Virus record (IMG/VR): IMGVR_UViG_3300042691_026272
Coordinates: 1 to 27,191 of that record
DNA: 27,191 bases
Strand: one strand, 5' to 3'
Source: a virus
The notes below the pieces were generated by a model, which saw only the letters and a list, made by a program, of their open reading frames with translations, made no database searches and was not told the DNA's origin. The translations under genes and the position numbers were made by a program. This document shows positions 1 through 7,037 of this stretch, piece by piece. How positions within the stretch are numbered: position 1 is the first letter of the stretch; each line of letters starts with the position of its first letter.

Positions 1-880
1 GATGCTTCACAATCTGCAGGTAATCCAAAAATACGACGCGACATCCAGTACGAGCGGCATCACGAATCTCCTTGCGAATGCCTGCTAAACTGATAATGGG
101 GTTGTCAATTACAGCCATCGGTAATGTCTGTATCATAACAAGCGCCTGTTCTACCTCAGTAAGTTGGGCACCAGAAAGCTTACCAAACTGTAGCAGTGTA
201 GTGTCAATGTTGAGCATGTATGATACCCACCGAGACATCAACTGCTCTTTGGACATTTCCAGCGAAAAGAACAAACTTGATGTACCGTACTGCAACGCCA
301 TCTCGAGCATCGATTGACCAACAAGAGCAGTCTTCCCTGTACCGGGTTTGGCCATAATGACTGATAGGCTCTTCGGCAGCCACTCGCCACCAAGCATCTG
401 ATCGAGGAATCGAATACCAGTATGCGTAAACTTATACGTACCGTTGTACTTTCGATTCAGATCGGACATTAATTTTTGAGCACCCGGTAGTAGGGATAGA
501 TCCGATGATGGCATAATTGGTGCGAAATTCAGCACCTCGGCCACACGCGTCTCGTTTGGGTTATACTCCTTTGCCTCAAGAGCCAAGATCTCGGCTGCTT
601 GCTGAAGCTGCCGTCTACGCGCTGTAATAGACAACTCGTCTATAATTGCGCGCTGATTACACTGAATTGAAAGCATGAGTTCACTTGGTACGTCACCATT
701 GAACGCCAACCGTATAACTTCGTACGTTAACTCACCGTAGTGCGTGTACGCATTCTTCAGTGCGTTAAACACAATTTGCCGCTCATCAGTAAACAGCGCC
801 GGGGTTACTTGGTGCATTACTTCTGGCGATTGAGTGAATGATGAGAGTAACCGCCACTCACCAACTACGTCTTGTTGCAT
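1..880 (-). CDS. dnaB: DnaB-like replicative DNA helicase, 3' end cut by window edge
   Basis: The frame opens with ATG at 880 and stays open to the left edge, giving 293 residues of a truncated protein (residues numbered from that Met). DnaB-family enzymes are hexameric, ATP-driven helicases that unwind the replication fork and recruit primase. An N-terminal helical domain (about 1-115) is followed by a RecA-type core. Visible motifs are Walker A AKPGTGKT (177-184), the DnaB motif FFSLEMSKEQLMSRW (204-218) and Walker B RVVFLD (281-286), with YLQI after it as in DnaB. The remaining C-terminal part, with the DNA-binding loops and arginine finger, would lie off the window. The start is chosen because AAGGAG lies 8 nt upstream. 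It overlaps the end of the primase gene by 23 nt, so the two are probably translationally coupled, which suits a helicase-primase pair. The family assignment is close to certain from the motifs. Confidence 0.95.
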   Translation of the reverse strand, partial: MQQDVVGEWRLLSSFTQSPEVMHQVTPALFTDERQIVFNALKNAYTHYGELTYEVIRLAFNGDVPSELMLSIQCNQRAIIDELSITARRRQLQQAAEILALEAKEYNPNETRVAEVLNFAPIMPSSDLSLLPGAQKLMSDLNRKYNGTYKFTHTGIRFLDQMLGGEWLPKSLSVIMAKPGTGKTALVGQSMLEMALQYGTSSLFFSLEMSKEQLMSRWVSYMLNIDTTLLQFGKLSGAQLTEVEQALVMIQTLPMAVIDNPIISLAGIRKEIRDAARTGCRVVFLDYLQIVKH

Positions 881-1769
881 TGCTCGGTCTCCTTAAAAGT
901 TGGGCCCACGTTTCGTAGGGCAGTGCTTTATCCAGTACTAGTTTAAGTTCATGTAGGCCCTTTGTCAAGACGAATTCGTCAAGATCCATCTTCTCTCGCC
1001 CCATAAGCGGTAGAGTTGCAACCTTACATGACTCTAGTCTAGATGCTAACTTATCAATAGCTTGGTATACTGCCTCATTCACTGTAGGACTTCTCTGCGA
1101 GTCAAACACGACCGTAACCGACTTTGCGGACAGTTCACGCACGCGCCACTTCCATGTGTTAATACCGGGCAATCCTATTGTCGGGAACCCGTGCTGCGTG
1201 GCAACAATCGCCTTTATTTCTCCCTCAGTGAGTAAAAAAGAATCCGCTGAAATCTCAGCTCCGTACGGCCACTCATCCGCACCACGCACATACGCAGACC
1301 CAAACGGTCCTTTATACTTGACAGATTCATCGTCAAGGGCGCGTCCACGCATATCCACAATCGCTCCGGTGGTTGGCGCAATGTACGGAAATATAATACG
1401 ACCATGAAGAACTGAATTTCTCCCAGAGCTGATACCCGCAGTCTTAGCAATTGGAAGATCGTACAAACTATGATGAGTATCGGGACAATAGCCTATACGA
1501 CGTTGCTGAATTACTGAATCAGAGATACCGCGCTCTCGAAGATACGTAAGTGCCGCGCCAGATAAACAGCTCACGTAGTAGCTTACGCACTTTCCGTAGA
1601 AATCACGGATTTCTTCGATCACCTCGGGATTACTAGTAAATGCATTACCACCTTGACTACGCCCATTACGATAGCCACAGTTAAAACAGTAAGCGAGTCC
1701 GTTATGCGGCGTAACATACAAGTTGTGTCCTCCACATTCAGGACAAGTTTCTTTATGACCGCTAGCCAT
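858..1769 (-). CDS. DNA primase, zinc ribbon plus TOPRIM (DnaG/gp4-like)
   Basis: A 303-residue protein likely to make RNA primers at the phage fork. Seen in sequence: an N-terminal zinc ribbon with Cys9, Cys12, Cys28 and Cys31; a primase-like middle with YLRERGIS (76-83), a GRIIFPY strand (123-129) and GRALDDESVKYKGPFGS (142-158); then a TOPRIM fold with the acidic motif TEGE (181-184) and VVFDSQ (220-225). The second TOPRIM motif normally reads DxD and here reads D-S-Q. Asp262 and Asp264 in MDLDEF follow further on. The stretch after DSQ (SPTVNEAVYQAIDKLASRL) recalls the DUF3854 subgroup of TOPRIM proteins. The protein lacks a helicase domain, which is supplied by the overlapping downstream gene. 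GAGGAG lies about 7 nt before the start. An intrinsic terminator stands directly upstream, so expression probably depends on read-through or antitermination. Primase identity is secure. Full catalytic competence is not certain because of the altered motif. Confidence 0.9.
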   Translation of the reverse strand: MASGHKETCPECGGHNLYVTPHNGLAYCFNCGYRNGRSQGGNAFTSNPEVIEEIRDFYGKCVSYYVSCLSGAALTYLRERGISDSVIQQRRIGYCPDTHHSLYDLPIAKTAGISSGRNSVLHGRIIFPYIAPTTGAIVDMRGRALDDESVKYKGPFGSAYVRGADEWPYGAEISADSFLLTEGEIKAIVATQHGFPTIGLPGINTWKWRVRELSAKSVTVVFDSQRSPTVNEAVYQAIDKLASRLESCKVATLPLMGREKMDLDEFVLTKGLHELKLVLDKALPYETWAQLLRRPSNATRRSW

Positions 1770-1786
1770 GCTTTACTCCTCTAAAC

Positions 1787-1824
1787 AAAAATGTTGGCGG
1801 TGAGGTAAATTCTCACCGCCAACA
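1787..1824 (-). terminator. Intrinsic (rho-independent) terminator after the ssb-like gene
   Basis: A perfect 13-bp stem, TGTTGGCGGTGAG (1792-1804) and its complement (1812-1824), encloses a 7-nt loop. Read on the minus strand it is followed at once by TTTTTGTTT. It lies 13 nt past the stop codon of the ssb-like gene and before the ribosome binding site of the primase gene. It would end, or partly end, transcripts arriving from the promoter at 4578-4606. Confidence 0.9.
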
Positions 1825-1836
1825 CCGGACTAAAAA

Positions 1837-2631
1837 CTAGAATAACTCTGGGGTCTCAGCAAGCTTCGGCATCACTTCAATGTTGTATGCTTTGCACACA
1901 TCACCGTAGTCGGCCCCCTTGACCAGATCCTTAACAGCGTCCATTGGGAATGGGCGAGCATACTTGGCCAAATCAAAACGCGGTGCAGACAGCAGCGAAC
2001 CCGGAATAGGATCACGATTTGTGCCCACATGCACACTACGTGTCGTCTTAATCTCCTTACCACGCGTGATAATCTCAATATCAATCTCCGTGATAGGAAT
2101 CAGCTTACCCGTATCATCGTCAAAAATCGTCTTCGAAAGTTCCTCAATGTCATTCAACATGCCATTGCGACCTTCCCCGGATGAAACAGATCCCTCAAGC
2201 ACCTGAATCGCCATATGACGCTCGGGCTTATAAGAGGTAAGTGTTTGTGTCTGACCGTCCAGCACAGTAATAAACTGATTCTGATTGTTCGCGTAAACGA
2301 CCGAACCATTCTCAAGCTTAACCACCATTGACTTGTCCAACACGTTCATAAAAAAGCGACAGCGGACTGCTTCGTTCACCTTAGCAGGCAGTACAGCGCG
2401 AGTCAAGCTGTCCACAAAAATGCGACGCTGAACCAATTGCCCGTTCTTAGCCACAGGCATCCACACTGACAACACCGTAGGTCCAATCATGGGTTCCGTT
2501 GGGTTGACCAAATCAGGAAGGAAGCGGATAATACGCTTACCTTCGCGTGTGTTAATAAACACGTTGGTCTGTTGAGCCGCGCTCGGTGAGCTGTAGGTCG
2601 GGATCGATTCAATCATCTTGCCAAATGCCAT
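1837..2631 (-). CDS. Probable single-stranded DNA binding protein
   Basis: A 264-residue protein just upstream of the primase and helicase genes. After a short N-terminus it has TREGKRIIRFLPDLVNP (about 28-44) followed by SVWMPV. This resembles the opening of gp32-like phage single-stranded DNA binding proteins, in which an IRFLP strand precedes an OB fold. The middle (about 80-130) is rich in beta-strand-like alternation. A second charged strand set (EIDIEIITRGKEIKTTRSV) lies near 180-200. I see no zinc-binding cysteine cluster of the T4 gp32 kind, and the C-terminus is only mildly acidic (ETPELF). The start at 2631 (MAFGKM) is preferred because AAGGAG lies 10 nt upstream. The in-frame ATG at 2640 sits only 1 nt from that site, and the longer frame to 2691 overlaps the preceding gene. 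The role rests on weak motif likeness plus context, so a generic DNA-binding or recombination protein remains possible. Confidence 0.55.
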   Translation of the reverse strand: MAFGKMIESIPTYSSPSAAQQTNVFINTREGKRIIRFLPDLVNPTEPMIGPTVLSVWMPVAKNGQLVQRRIFVDSLTRAVLPAKVNEAVRCRFFMNVLDKSMVVKLENGSVVYANNQNQFITVLDGQTQTLTSYKPERHMAIQVLEGSVSSGEGRNGMLNDIEELSKTIFDDDTGKLIPITEIDIEIITRGKEIKTTRSVHVGTNRDPIPGSLLSAPRFDLAKYARPFPMDAVKDLVKGADYGDVCKAYNIEVMPKLAETPELF

Positions 2632-2632
2632 C

Positions 2633-2797
2633 TTAGTCATGCTCCTTGTGCATTGCGGCGATTTCTCTCGCCATCGAATTGAGTTCATCAAGCACTGCTT
2701 TCCGAATCTCTGGAGTTACTATACCAGACTCCTCAAGCCGTGTCAAGAGTCTTTTTATGTATTTTTTGTTGATCTTACTGATTTTTAAAGAGTCCAT
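2633..2797 (-). CDS. Small helical hypothetical protein, 54 aa
   Basis: A 54-residue protein starting MDSLKISK and ending AAMHKEHD. It is highly charged and predicted helical, with a pattern suggesting two helices (KKYIKRLLTRLEES, then PEIRKAVLDELNSMAREI) joined at a Pro. Its start overlaps the end of the glycosyltransferase gene by 23 nt and its end just touches the ssb-like gene, so it sits in a coupled run of genes. GGAG lies 7 nt before the ATG at 2797. A longer version starting at 2824 lacks this signal. The shape suits a small DNA-, RNA- or protein-binding adaptor, but I do not recognise a family. Confidence 0.6.
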   Translation of the reverse strand: MDSLKISKINKKYIKRLLTRLEESGIVTPEIRKAVLDELNSMAREIAAMHKEHD

Positions 2798-3971
2798 CGA
2801 TAATCTCCACGAACTGACTTCCAATATTCTTCCATGAGAATTTTGCGCTACGCATATGCTCTAATGATTTTTGGCCGAGTTCATTACGCTTTTCTTGATT
2901 TGTGTACATGTAGTGAAGCGCTTGAATCGCGCTTTCCATTTCTGTTACATGATGAATTGTGTTTAATCCGCGATCTGTAAGTTGAGGGAAGGGATAGCAG
3001 TCCATGTACACCGCATTACCTTCGGGCCACTCACTCAAAGCTGAGTGGTTTGGAATAATTGCCGGCTTTCCTGCAGCCATTGCTTCTGCCACTGGTAAAC
3101 ACCAACCCTCTGCCGCCGTAGTTGTGAAAAAAACATCGGCATTATTATATACCATGTTTAGTTGCTGCGGAGTCAGGCCCTTTGCAGCTGTGATATTCGG
3201 TGATGAAATTACCAGACGATCCTCGATACCTAAATACTCACACCACTGAATTATATCAATACCGAAATCCTGCAAAGCACCGTGATAGTAGATCTTTACA
3301 CCCTTAGATAAATTGTATCGCTTTACCCATTCAGAAAAATAATAAAACGTTAAATCAAGTCTTTTACGTGGTTGATTACGCTGCAAACACAAAACAATAT
3401 AGTCTGTATCTTTTAGATTCATTTGTTGACGCAAAACCGCACGCGGCACGTCAATGGGGTGAAACATCGTAGTATCTACTCCGTGTGGAACTACAAAGAC
3501 ATCAGAAACGTCTACTTTTGCCAGCTGCTCTTTACCGAAATTAGTGTATGTAGCTACAGCATCAAATTTCTGAAGCCCTTGTGCAAAATCCTTTTTAACA
3601 TTCTCTGCATCAATTGGGGTGTACAAAACAGTTTTAAACTGTTGATCCTTAATTTGCGAAAGAACAGCAATGTAGTCGTTAGCAATCCAAGAGTCATTCA
3701 ATATGAAAATAACATCCGGTCGAATTGATCGCACCATACTTTCAAGACGTTCCTTACCCCAAACGTCCCCACCACCAAGAGAAGCCGGGTACACTTTAAG
3801 TCCTTCGCACAGTGGGTCATAGTCACCGTAATAGTTCACACCCATAATGTGTAAATCATATTTTTTACGGAACGTTTCAATCAAATTCTTACTGACAACT
3901 CCGAAACCAGTTTGCACTGGAAAATCCCCGATGTACAGCATCTTTTTCTGTACTGGTACAATTCTTCCCAT
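2775..3971 (-). CDS. GT4-type glycosyltransferase (GT-B fold)
   Basis: A 398-residue enzyme likely to transfer a sugar from a nucleotide-sugar donor. The N-terminal Rossmann half begins KKMLYIGDFPVQTGFGVVSKNL, with a Gly-rich acceptor-side loop. The linker carries PHGVDTTMFHP (about 162-172). The donor half has the LQRNQPRKRLD segment (about 196-206) and ends in the retaining GT4 signature E288-G-W-C-L-P-V-A-E296 (EX7E), followed by AMAAGKPAIIPN. Length and motif order are normal for the family. The start at 3971 is chosen because AAGGAG (3977-3982) lies 5 nt upstream and overlaps the previous stop codon. The longer frame to 4007 lacks such a site. Position next to structural genes suggests it modifies virion proteins, phage DNA bases or a host surface glycan; the sequence does not say which. 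It belongs to the unit started by the promoter at 4578-4606. Confidence 0.9.
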   Translation of the reverse strand: MGRIVPVQKKMLYIGDFPVQTGFGVVSKNLIETFRKKYDLHIMGVNYYGDYDPLCEGLKVYPASLGGGDVWGKERLESMVRSIRPDVIFILNDSWIANDYIAVLSQIKDQQFKTVLYTPIDAENVKKDFAQGLQKFDAVATYTNFGKEQLAKVDVSDVFVVPHGVDTTMFHPIDVPRAVLRQQMNLKDTDYIVLCLQRNQPRKRLDLTFYYFSEWVKRYNLSKGVKIYYHGALQDFGIDIIQWCEYLGIEDRLVISSPNITAAKGLTPQQLNMVYNNADVFFTTTAAEGWCLPVAEAMAAGKPAIIPNHSALSEWPEGNAVYMDCYPFPQLTDRGLNTIHHVTEMESAIQALHYMYTNQEKRNELGQKSLEHMRSAKFSWKNIGSQFVEIIDGLFKNQ

Positions 3972-3981
3972 AAGAACTCCT

Positions 3982-4566
3982 TTAATAGTACTTAGTCCCT
4001 GTAACAATATTTACGGGCTGTCTTGTCGATTTCGGCACCGCAATTTTTGTTTTAAACAGGTAATTTATTTCCTCTAGCAACGCGTCGAGAACGACTTTCA
4101 TTGCTCTAGAAGACTCAGTATTTGTGTATTTTAAATCTTCTGTTGACCATGAAACGAAAGTAGTTGAGCTACTTGTAATCTTAGCCAAATGAATTAAATA
4201 CACAGCCATTAATACAATGGCATCCTCATCAATCTGCTCAATTACTGGGGGATCCGGCTGATCAAAATCTAAAAATGGATTTCTATAAACATCGTTTACA
4301 TTAAATGATGAACTTATAAATGCATACCCATTAACTGTGCTTACCCACAGTTGACCGGACTCAGCAGCCCCCTGAGGTTGTAAGTCTGCAATTGCATCCG
4401 CAGTAAGTATCTGGTACTTTGCCCTCCATCGCTTTTGCAGTTGCTTCACAGAGTTTACTAACGATGTACGCACCAGCGCACTAGAAAATGCCGTACCACT
4501 AAAATCACCCAAGCGTATTCGCACTGAGTCGATTAGATAATCAAGATTACCACTTGTTGTTATCAT
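3982..4566 (-). CDS. Putative virion neck / head-tail adaptor protein
   Basis: A 194-residue protein. The N-terminal third (SGNLDYLIDSVRIRLGDFSG, then VRTSLVNSVKQLQKRWRAKY) is a helical pattern seen in phage head-tail adaptor-type proteins. The C-terminal half has PPVIEQIDEDAIVLMAVYLI followed by VSWSTEDLKYTNTESSRAMK, also typical of uncharacterised virion proteins of tailed phages. I infer a structural, connector-like role. The match is from memory of family patterns and is not decisive. The ATG at 4566 is preferred over the GTG at 4572 because AGGAG then lies 5 nt upstream; the GTG overlaps that site. The gene is first in the unit driven by the consensus promoter at 4578-4606. Its start is so close to the -10 box that a transcript from there would be nearly leaderless. 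Standing after the tail genes rather than between head and tail genes would be unusual for an adaptor. Confidence 0.5.
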   Translation of the reverse strand: MITTSGNLDYLIDSVRIRLGDFSGTAFSSALVRTSLVNSVKQLQKRWRAKYQILTADAIADLQPQGAAESGQLWVSTVNGYAFISSSFNVNDVYRNPFLDFDQPDPPVIEQIDEDAIVLMAVYLIHLAKITSSSTTFVSWSTEDLKYTNTESSRAMKVVLDALLEEINYLFKTKIAVPKSTRQPVNIVTGTKYY

Positions 4567-4577
4567 AGTCACTCCTA

Positions 4578-4606
4578 ATTATAGTTATTTTTGAGACTCT
4601 TGTCAA
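4578..4606 (-). promoter_or_regulatory. Perfect sigma-70 consensus promoter
   Basis: On the minus strand TTGACA (4606-4601), a 17-bp spacer (4600-4584) and TATAAT (4583-4578) match the ideal vegetative promoter. The -35 box overlaps the TGA stop of the tail chaperone-like gene. Transcription should begin near 4570-4572, only a few bases before the ATG at 4566 and past its Shine-Dalgarno site. The promoter serves the genes from 4566 down to the terminator at 1787-1824. Confidence 0.85.
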
Positions 4607-4875
4607 CTTGGAGGTGTCGGCCAAGCAACATTGTTAAATTTTTGAGCTAGTACGAGTTCTGGAAAATCTCTTAAAGACTGTCGATACGCGTACCATTCAT
4701 TTTTGTTAGTTATTGGAGAATCCGGTAAGACTCGCCAATCTGATTCACTAAGGAGCCTGTTTCGCTCTTTTCTGATTACATCTAAAGCCCATTGCTCGTG
4801 CGGTTCAATACGCTCTACCCCCACAGGCTCAATCTCAATCCAACGCACCATAGGAAAAATTTCAATAACTTTCAT
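4603..4875 (-). CDS. Phage_tail_APC-type tail assembly chaperone-like protein
   Basis: A 90-residue protein. The C-terminal half carries the recognisable pattern RNRLLSESDWRVLPDSP (38-54), then WYAYRQSLRDFPEL and the ending AWPTPPS. This is the hallmark of the Phage_tail_APC domain (Asp-Trp, YRQ-LRD-P, WP-PP) common next to tail fibre genes. The domain is thought to help tail or fibre assembly. The N-terminal 35 residues are variable and not recognised. Its ATG overlaps the fibre stop codon in an ATGA, and GAGG lies 7 nt upstream, so it is translationally coupled to the fibre gene. That pairing suggests it assists folding or attachment of the fibre. Confidence 0.85.
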   Translation of the reverse strand: MKVIEIFPMVRWIEIEPVGVERIEPHEQWALDVIRKERNRLLSESDWRVLPDSPITNKNEWYAYRQSLRDFPELVLAQKFNNVAWPTPPS

Positions 4876-7037
4876 GTTAACCTCACTACTCTTAAAGCAC
4901 CAGTTACGCTAATAGAGCTGCCACCAGTGTTATTTACAAAAAGTCCGACAGTATCGTTTGCACTTAAATAAAATATAGTTGTATTAAGTTGCCGCCCGTC
5001 ATTAAATGTAAGCCCGGGTAACATTTGCGTGCCTGTTGTAAAACTAGTTGCGTTTTGGCGCACATTCCATGGTAAGTTAGTGGTAGTAGAAGTCACGGCG
5101 GCGTTTACAATGTAAAGACCGGCATTAGTAACAGTAACTTCGTATGTTGTTGCGTTACCTAAAATATTACCGGTACCAGCAACGTTTAGTTGCACTCTTG
5201 CAGAAGTACCAGCATTGACAGTCTGCCCCGCAGACCTTGATAAAATTCCTGCGTCTCTATGTGAAATACTACCGCTAACAGTTACATTACCACGAATATC
5301 GGTATTTCCATTTGACGCTACGATACTTACTTTATTTGTGTTAACAGCCACATCCCCTGTTATTGTAACCGCTCCAGTACTAGCTTCAACATTGTAAATG
5401 GTTGTTCCAGTATAACTTGATAAATTTATTCTGTCTTGACTTAATTCGTAGATTACTGCGTCGGGAACCGAGTCTGCATAACCCCTAATAGCTCCCGGAG
5501 GTAAATTAGAGTCTGCGTCGGGAGTACGGCGTAGATCTAGATTACCGTTGTAAATTCTAAATGCTCCTGTATAAGAATCTTTGAAGTTAACATGAACTGA
5601 AGCATCGTCACTGGTAACATTATTTGCAATCTCAAGTGTAGTCGTACCATCAAGGTTAATTGATGCTTGTGGACTGACTGTGCTTCGAGCGACATTGAAC
5701 ATCGCTATACCTTGTAGGTCACCAGATGTTCCTGAAGTTACAATAGTAAGTACATTAGAATTGAGTCCCGGAAGGCTTGTCTGGTTAAGTGGACTTGCTA
5801 GGCTACCAACGCTCATACCATTAGTATCAATTTTTGTTTTACCCGCTTTGATGTACCCACTTCCTGAAACTGTAATGTCACTATTAACTGTAAGAGTCCC
5901 CATGTTTGCCGCAACTGCATCTAATTGAGCTACGGATAATTTGTCGGCAGTAATTGTATTTGCCGCTATCAGACTACCTGATATAGTAGCGGCAGTAATT
6001 AAAGAACCGGAGATTGTATTAGCAGCAATTTTATCACCAGTAATTGTGTTAGCTTGAATCTTACTTGCTGAGATTGCATTATCGGTAATAAGCACACCTG
6101 AGACAGTTCCTGCTACAATTTTTGCTCCAGTTATAGTTCCATCAGCAATCTGAGCGGCGGTAAGGGTGTTGGAGGCAATCTTATCAGCAGTTAACGTACC
6201 CGCAGTAATCAAAGAACCTGAGATCGTAGCTGCTACAATTTTATCACCAGTGATTGTCGATCCTGCAATAAGCACGCCAGATATCGTACCAGCCTGTACG
6301 TTATTGCCCGTTACCGTTCCGTTTGCAATTAACACACCCGAAATTGTCCCGTCAATAATCTTACCACCATCGATGCTTTTCTCACCAATTAAGCCTGACC
6401 CTACTACAATAGAGTCTGAAACTTGTAGTGCAATTGTATCGATAAGCGTTGAAGACACATGATACGCCTTAATAGAGTTAACTTCTATATCATACTTTTG
6501 TATAATTTTTCGCGGAAGTATTTGACTTATGCTATAAGTACTTGAGCCCGAGTGAGTAATTGTGAAAGCACGACTTACTAGAGGACTAGGGAAAACTACT
6601 GAGTATGTACCCGGAGTTGTAATCGAGAAGCTGTTTGCAAATGGATCTTGCGGTGTGTCATCGTAGTAAGTCGCAATAAATAAATCGTCTAAACCACCTT
6701 CACCAGATACTATATAAGGTCCGGCAATGTACGCGGGATTACTGTCGCCCGCGTACTCCATTGACTGCACATAAAAAGAAATTGAACCACTGGTTGTTAG
6801 AGTAATGCTACCATAGCGATCCAGCTGACTCGTTGTTACAGTAGTCTGATGTACCCCTGCTGGATATGCTAAATACTGTTCCGAATTATCCGAGTACAAA
6901 TCGTTTGGATTTAGAGAACCGGATTGAGTAGGGTATGAAAACAGAAGAGGAAGTTGAGTCTGAAATCTTCCATACGAGTCAGCGTAAGAAATAGATTGCT
7001 CTGTGTTTAAATTTAATAGATAATCCGAGTTTGTCAT
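4872..7037 (-). CDS. Tail fibre / tail tip protein with decapeptide repeats and C1q-like end
   Basis: A 721-residue protein probably forming a trimeric fibre or tip spike that meets the host surface. Residues 1-215 are a beta-rich, Ser/Thr/Tyr-rich head, presumably the virion-attachment part. Residues 217-366 are 15 uninterrupted ten-residue repeats of the type I-x-x-G/N-T-I-S/T-G-x-K/L, seen in tail tip and fibre shafts. A beta-rich shaft follows (about 375-590, with DITVSGSGYIKAGKTKIDTNG near its start). The last 130 or so residues resemble a C1q/TNF-like jelly roll: AGLYIVNAAV, then a late strand near NDTVGLFVNNTGGSSISVTG and the ending ALRVVRLT. Such domains often bind receptors in phage fibres. 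The start at 7037 is chosen because GGAGG lies 5 nt upstream and its ATG overlaps the previous stop in an ATGA. The ATG at 7049 lacks this signal. The adjacent tail assembly chaperone-like gene supports the call. Confidence 0.8.
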   Translation of the reverse strand: MTNSDYLLNLNTEQSISYADSYGRFQTQLPLLFSYPTQSGSLNPNDLYSDNSEQYLAYPAGVHQTTVTTSQLDRYGSITLTTSGSISFYVQSMEYAGDSNPAYIAGPYIVSGEGGLDDLFIATYYDDTPQDPFANSFSITTPGTYSVVFPSPLVSRAFTITHSGSSTYSISQILPRKIIQKYDIEVNSIKAYHVSSTLIDTIALQVSDSIVVGSGLIGEKSIDGGKIIDGTISGVLIANGTVTGNNVQAGTISGVLIAGSTITGDKIVAATISGSLITAGTLTADKIASNTLTAAQIADGTITGAKIVAGTVSGVLITDNAISASKIQANTITGDKIAANTISGSLITAATISGSLIAANTITADKLSVAQLDAVAANMGTLTVNSDITVSGSGYIKAGKTKIDTNGMSVGSLASPLNQTSLPGLNSNVLTIVTSGTSGDLQGIAMFNVARSTVSPQASINLDGTTTLEIANNVTSDDASVHVNFKDSYTGAFRIYNGNLDLRRTPDADSNLPPGAIRGYADSVPDAVIYELSQDRINLSSYTGTTIYNVEASTGAVTITGDVAVNTNKVSIVASNGNTDIRGNVTVSGSISHRDAGILSRSAGQTVNAGTSARVQLNVAGTGNILGNATTYEVTVTNAGLYIVNAAVTSTTTNLPWNVRQNATSFTTGTQMLPGLTFNDGRQLNTTIFYLSANDTVGLFVNNTGGSSISVTGALRVVRLT
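5940..6389 (-). repeat. 15 tandem 30-bp units coding a decapeptide repeat
   Basis: Fifteen consecutive 30-nt units in the fibre gene encode ten-residue repeats in perfect register. Examples are IIDGTISGVL, IAGSTITGDK, IVAATISGSL, IADGTITGAK and IAANTITADK. Units ending SGxL and units ending TGxK are interspersed. DNA identity between units is partial, so this is an old protein-level repeat array with some recent-looking neighbours. Confidence 0.9.

Noticed and set aside
72-317. Plus-strand open frame opposite the helicase gene
   Set aside because: The minus strand here codes clear DnaB motifs including Walker A; the plus frame is a shadow with no ribosome binding site or family likeness.
1837-2691. 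Longer start at 2691 for the ssb-like gene
   Set aside because: It would overlap most of the 54-aa gene and has no ribosome binding site, whereas 2631 has AAGGAG 10 nt upstream.
6166-6462. Plus-strand hydrophobic frame (98 codons) opposite the fibre repeats
   Set aside because: It is the complement of the decapeptide repeats, whose regular codons keep the opposite strand open; there is no start signal.
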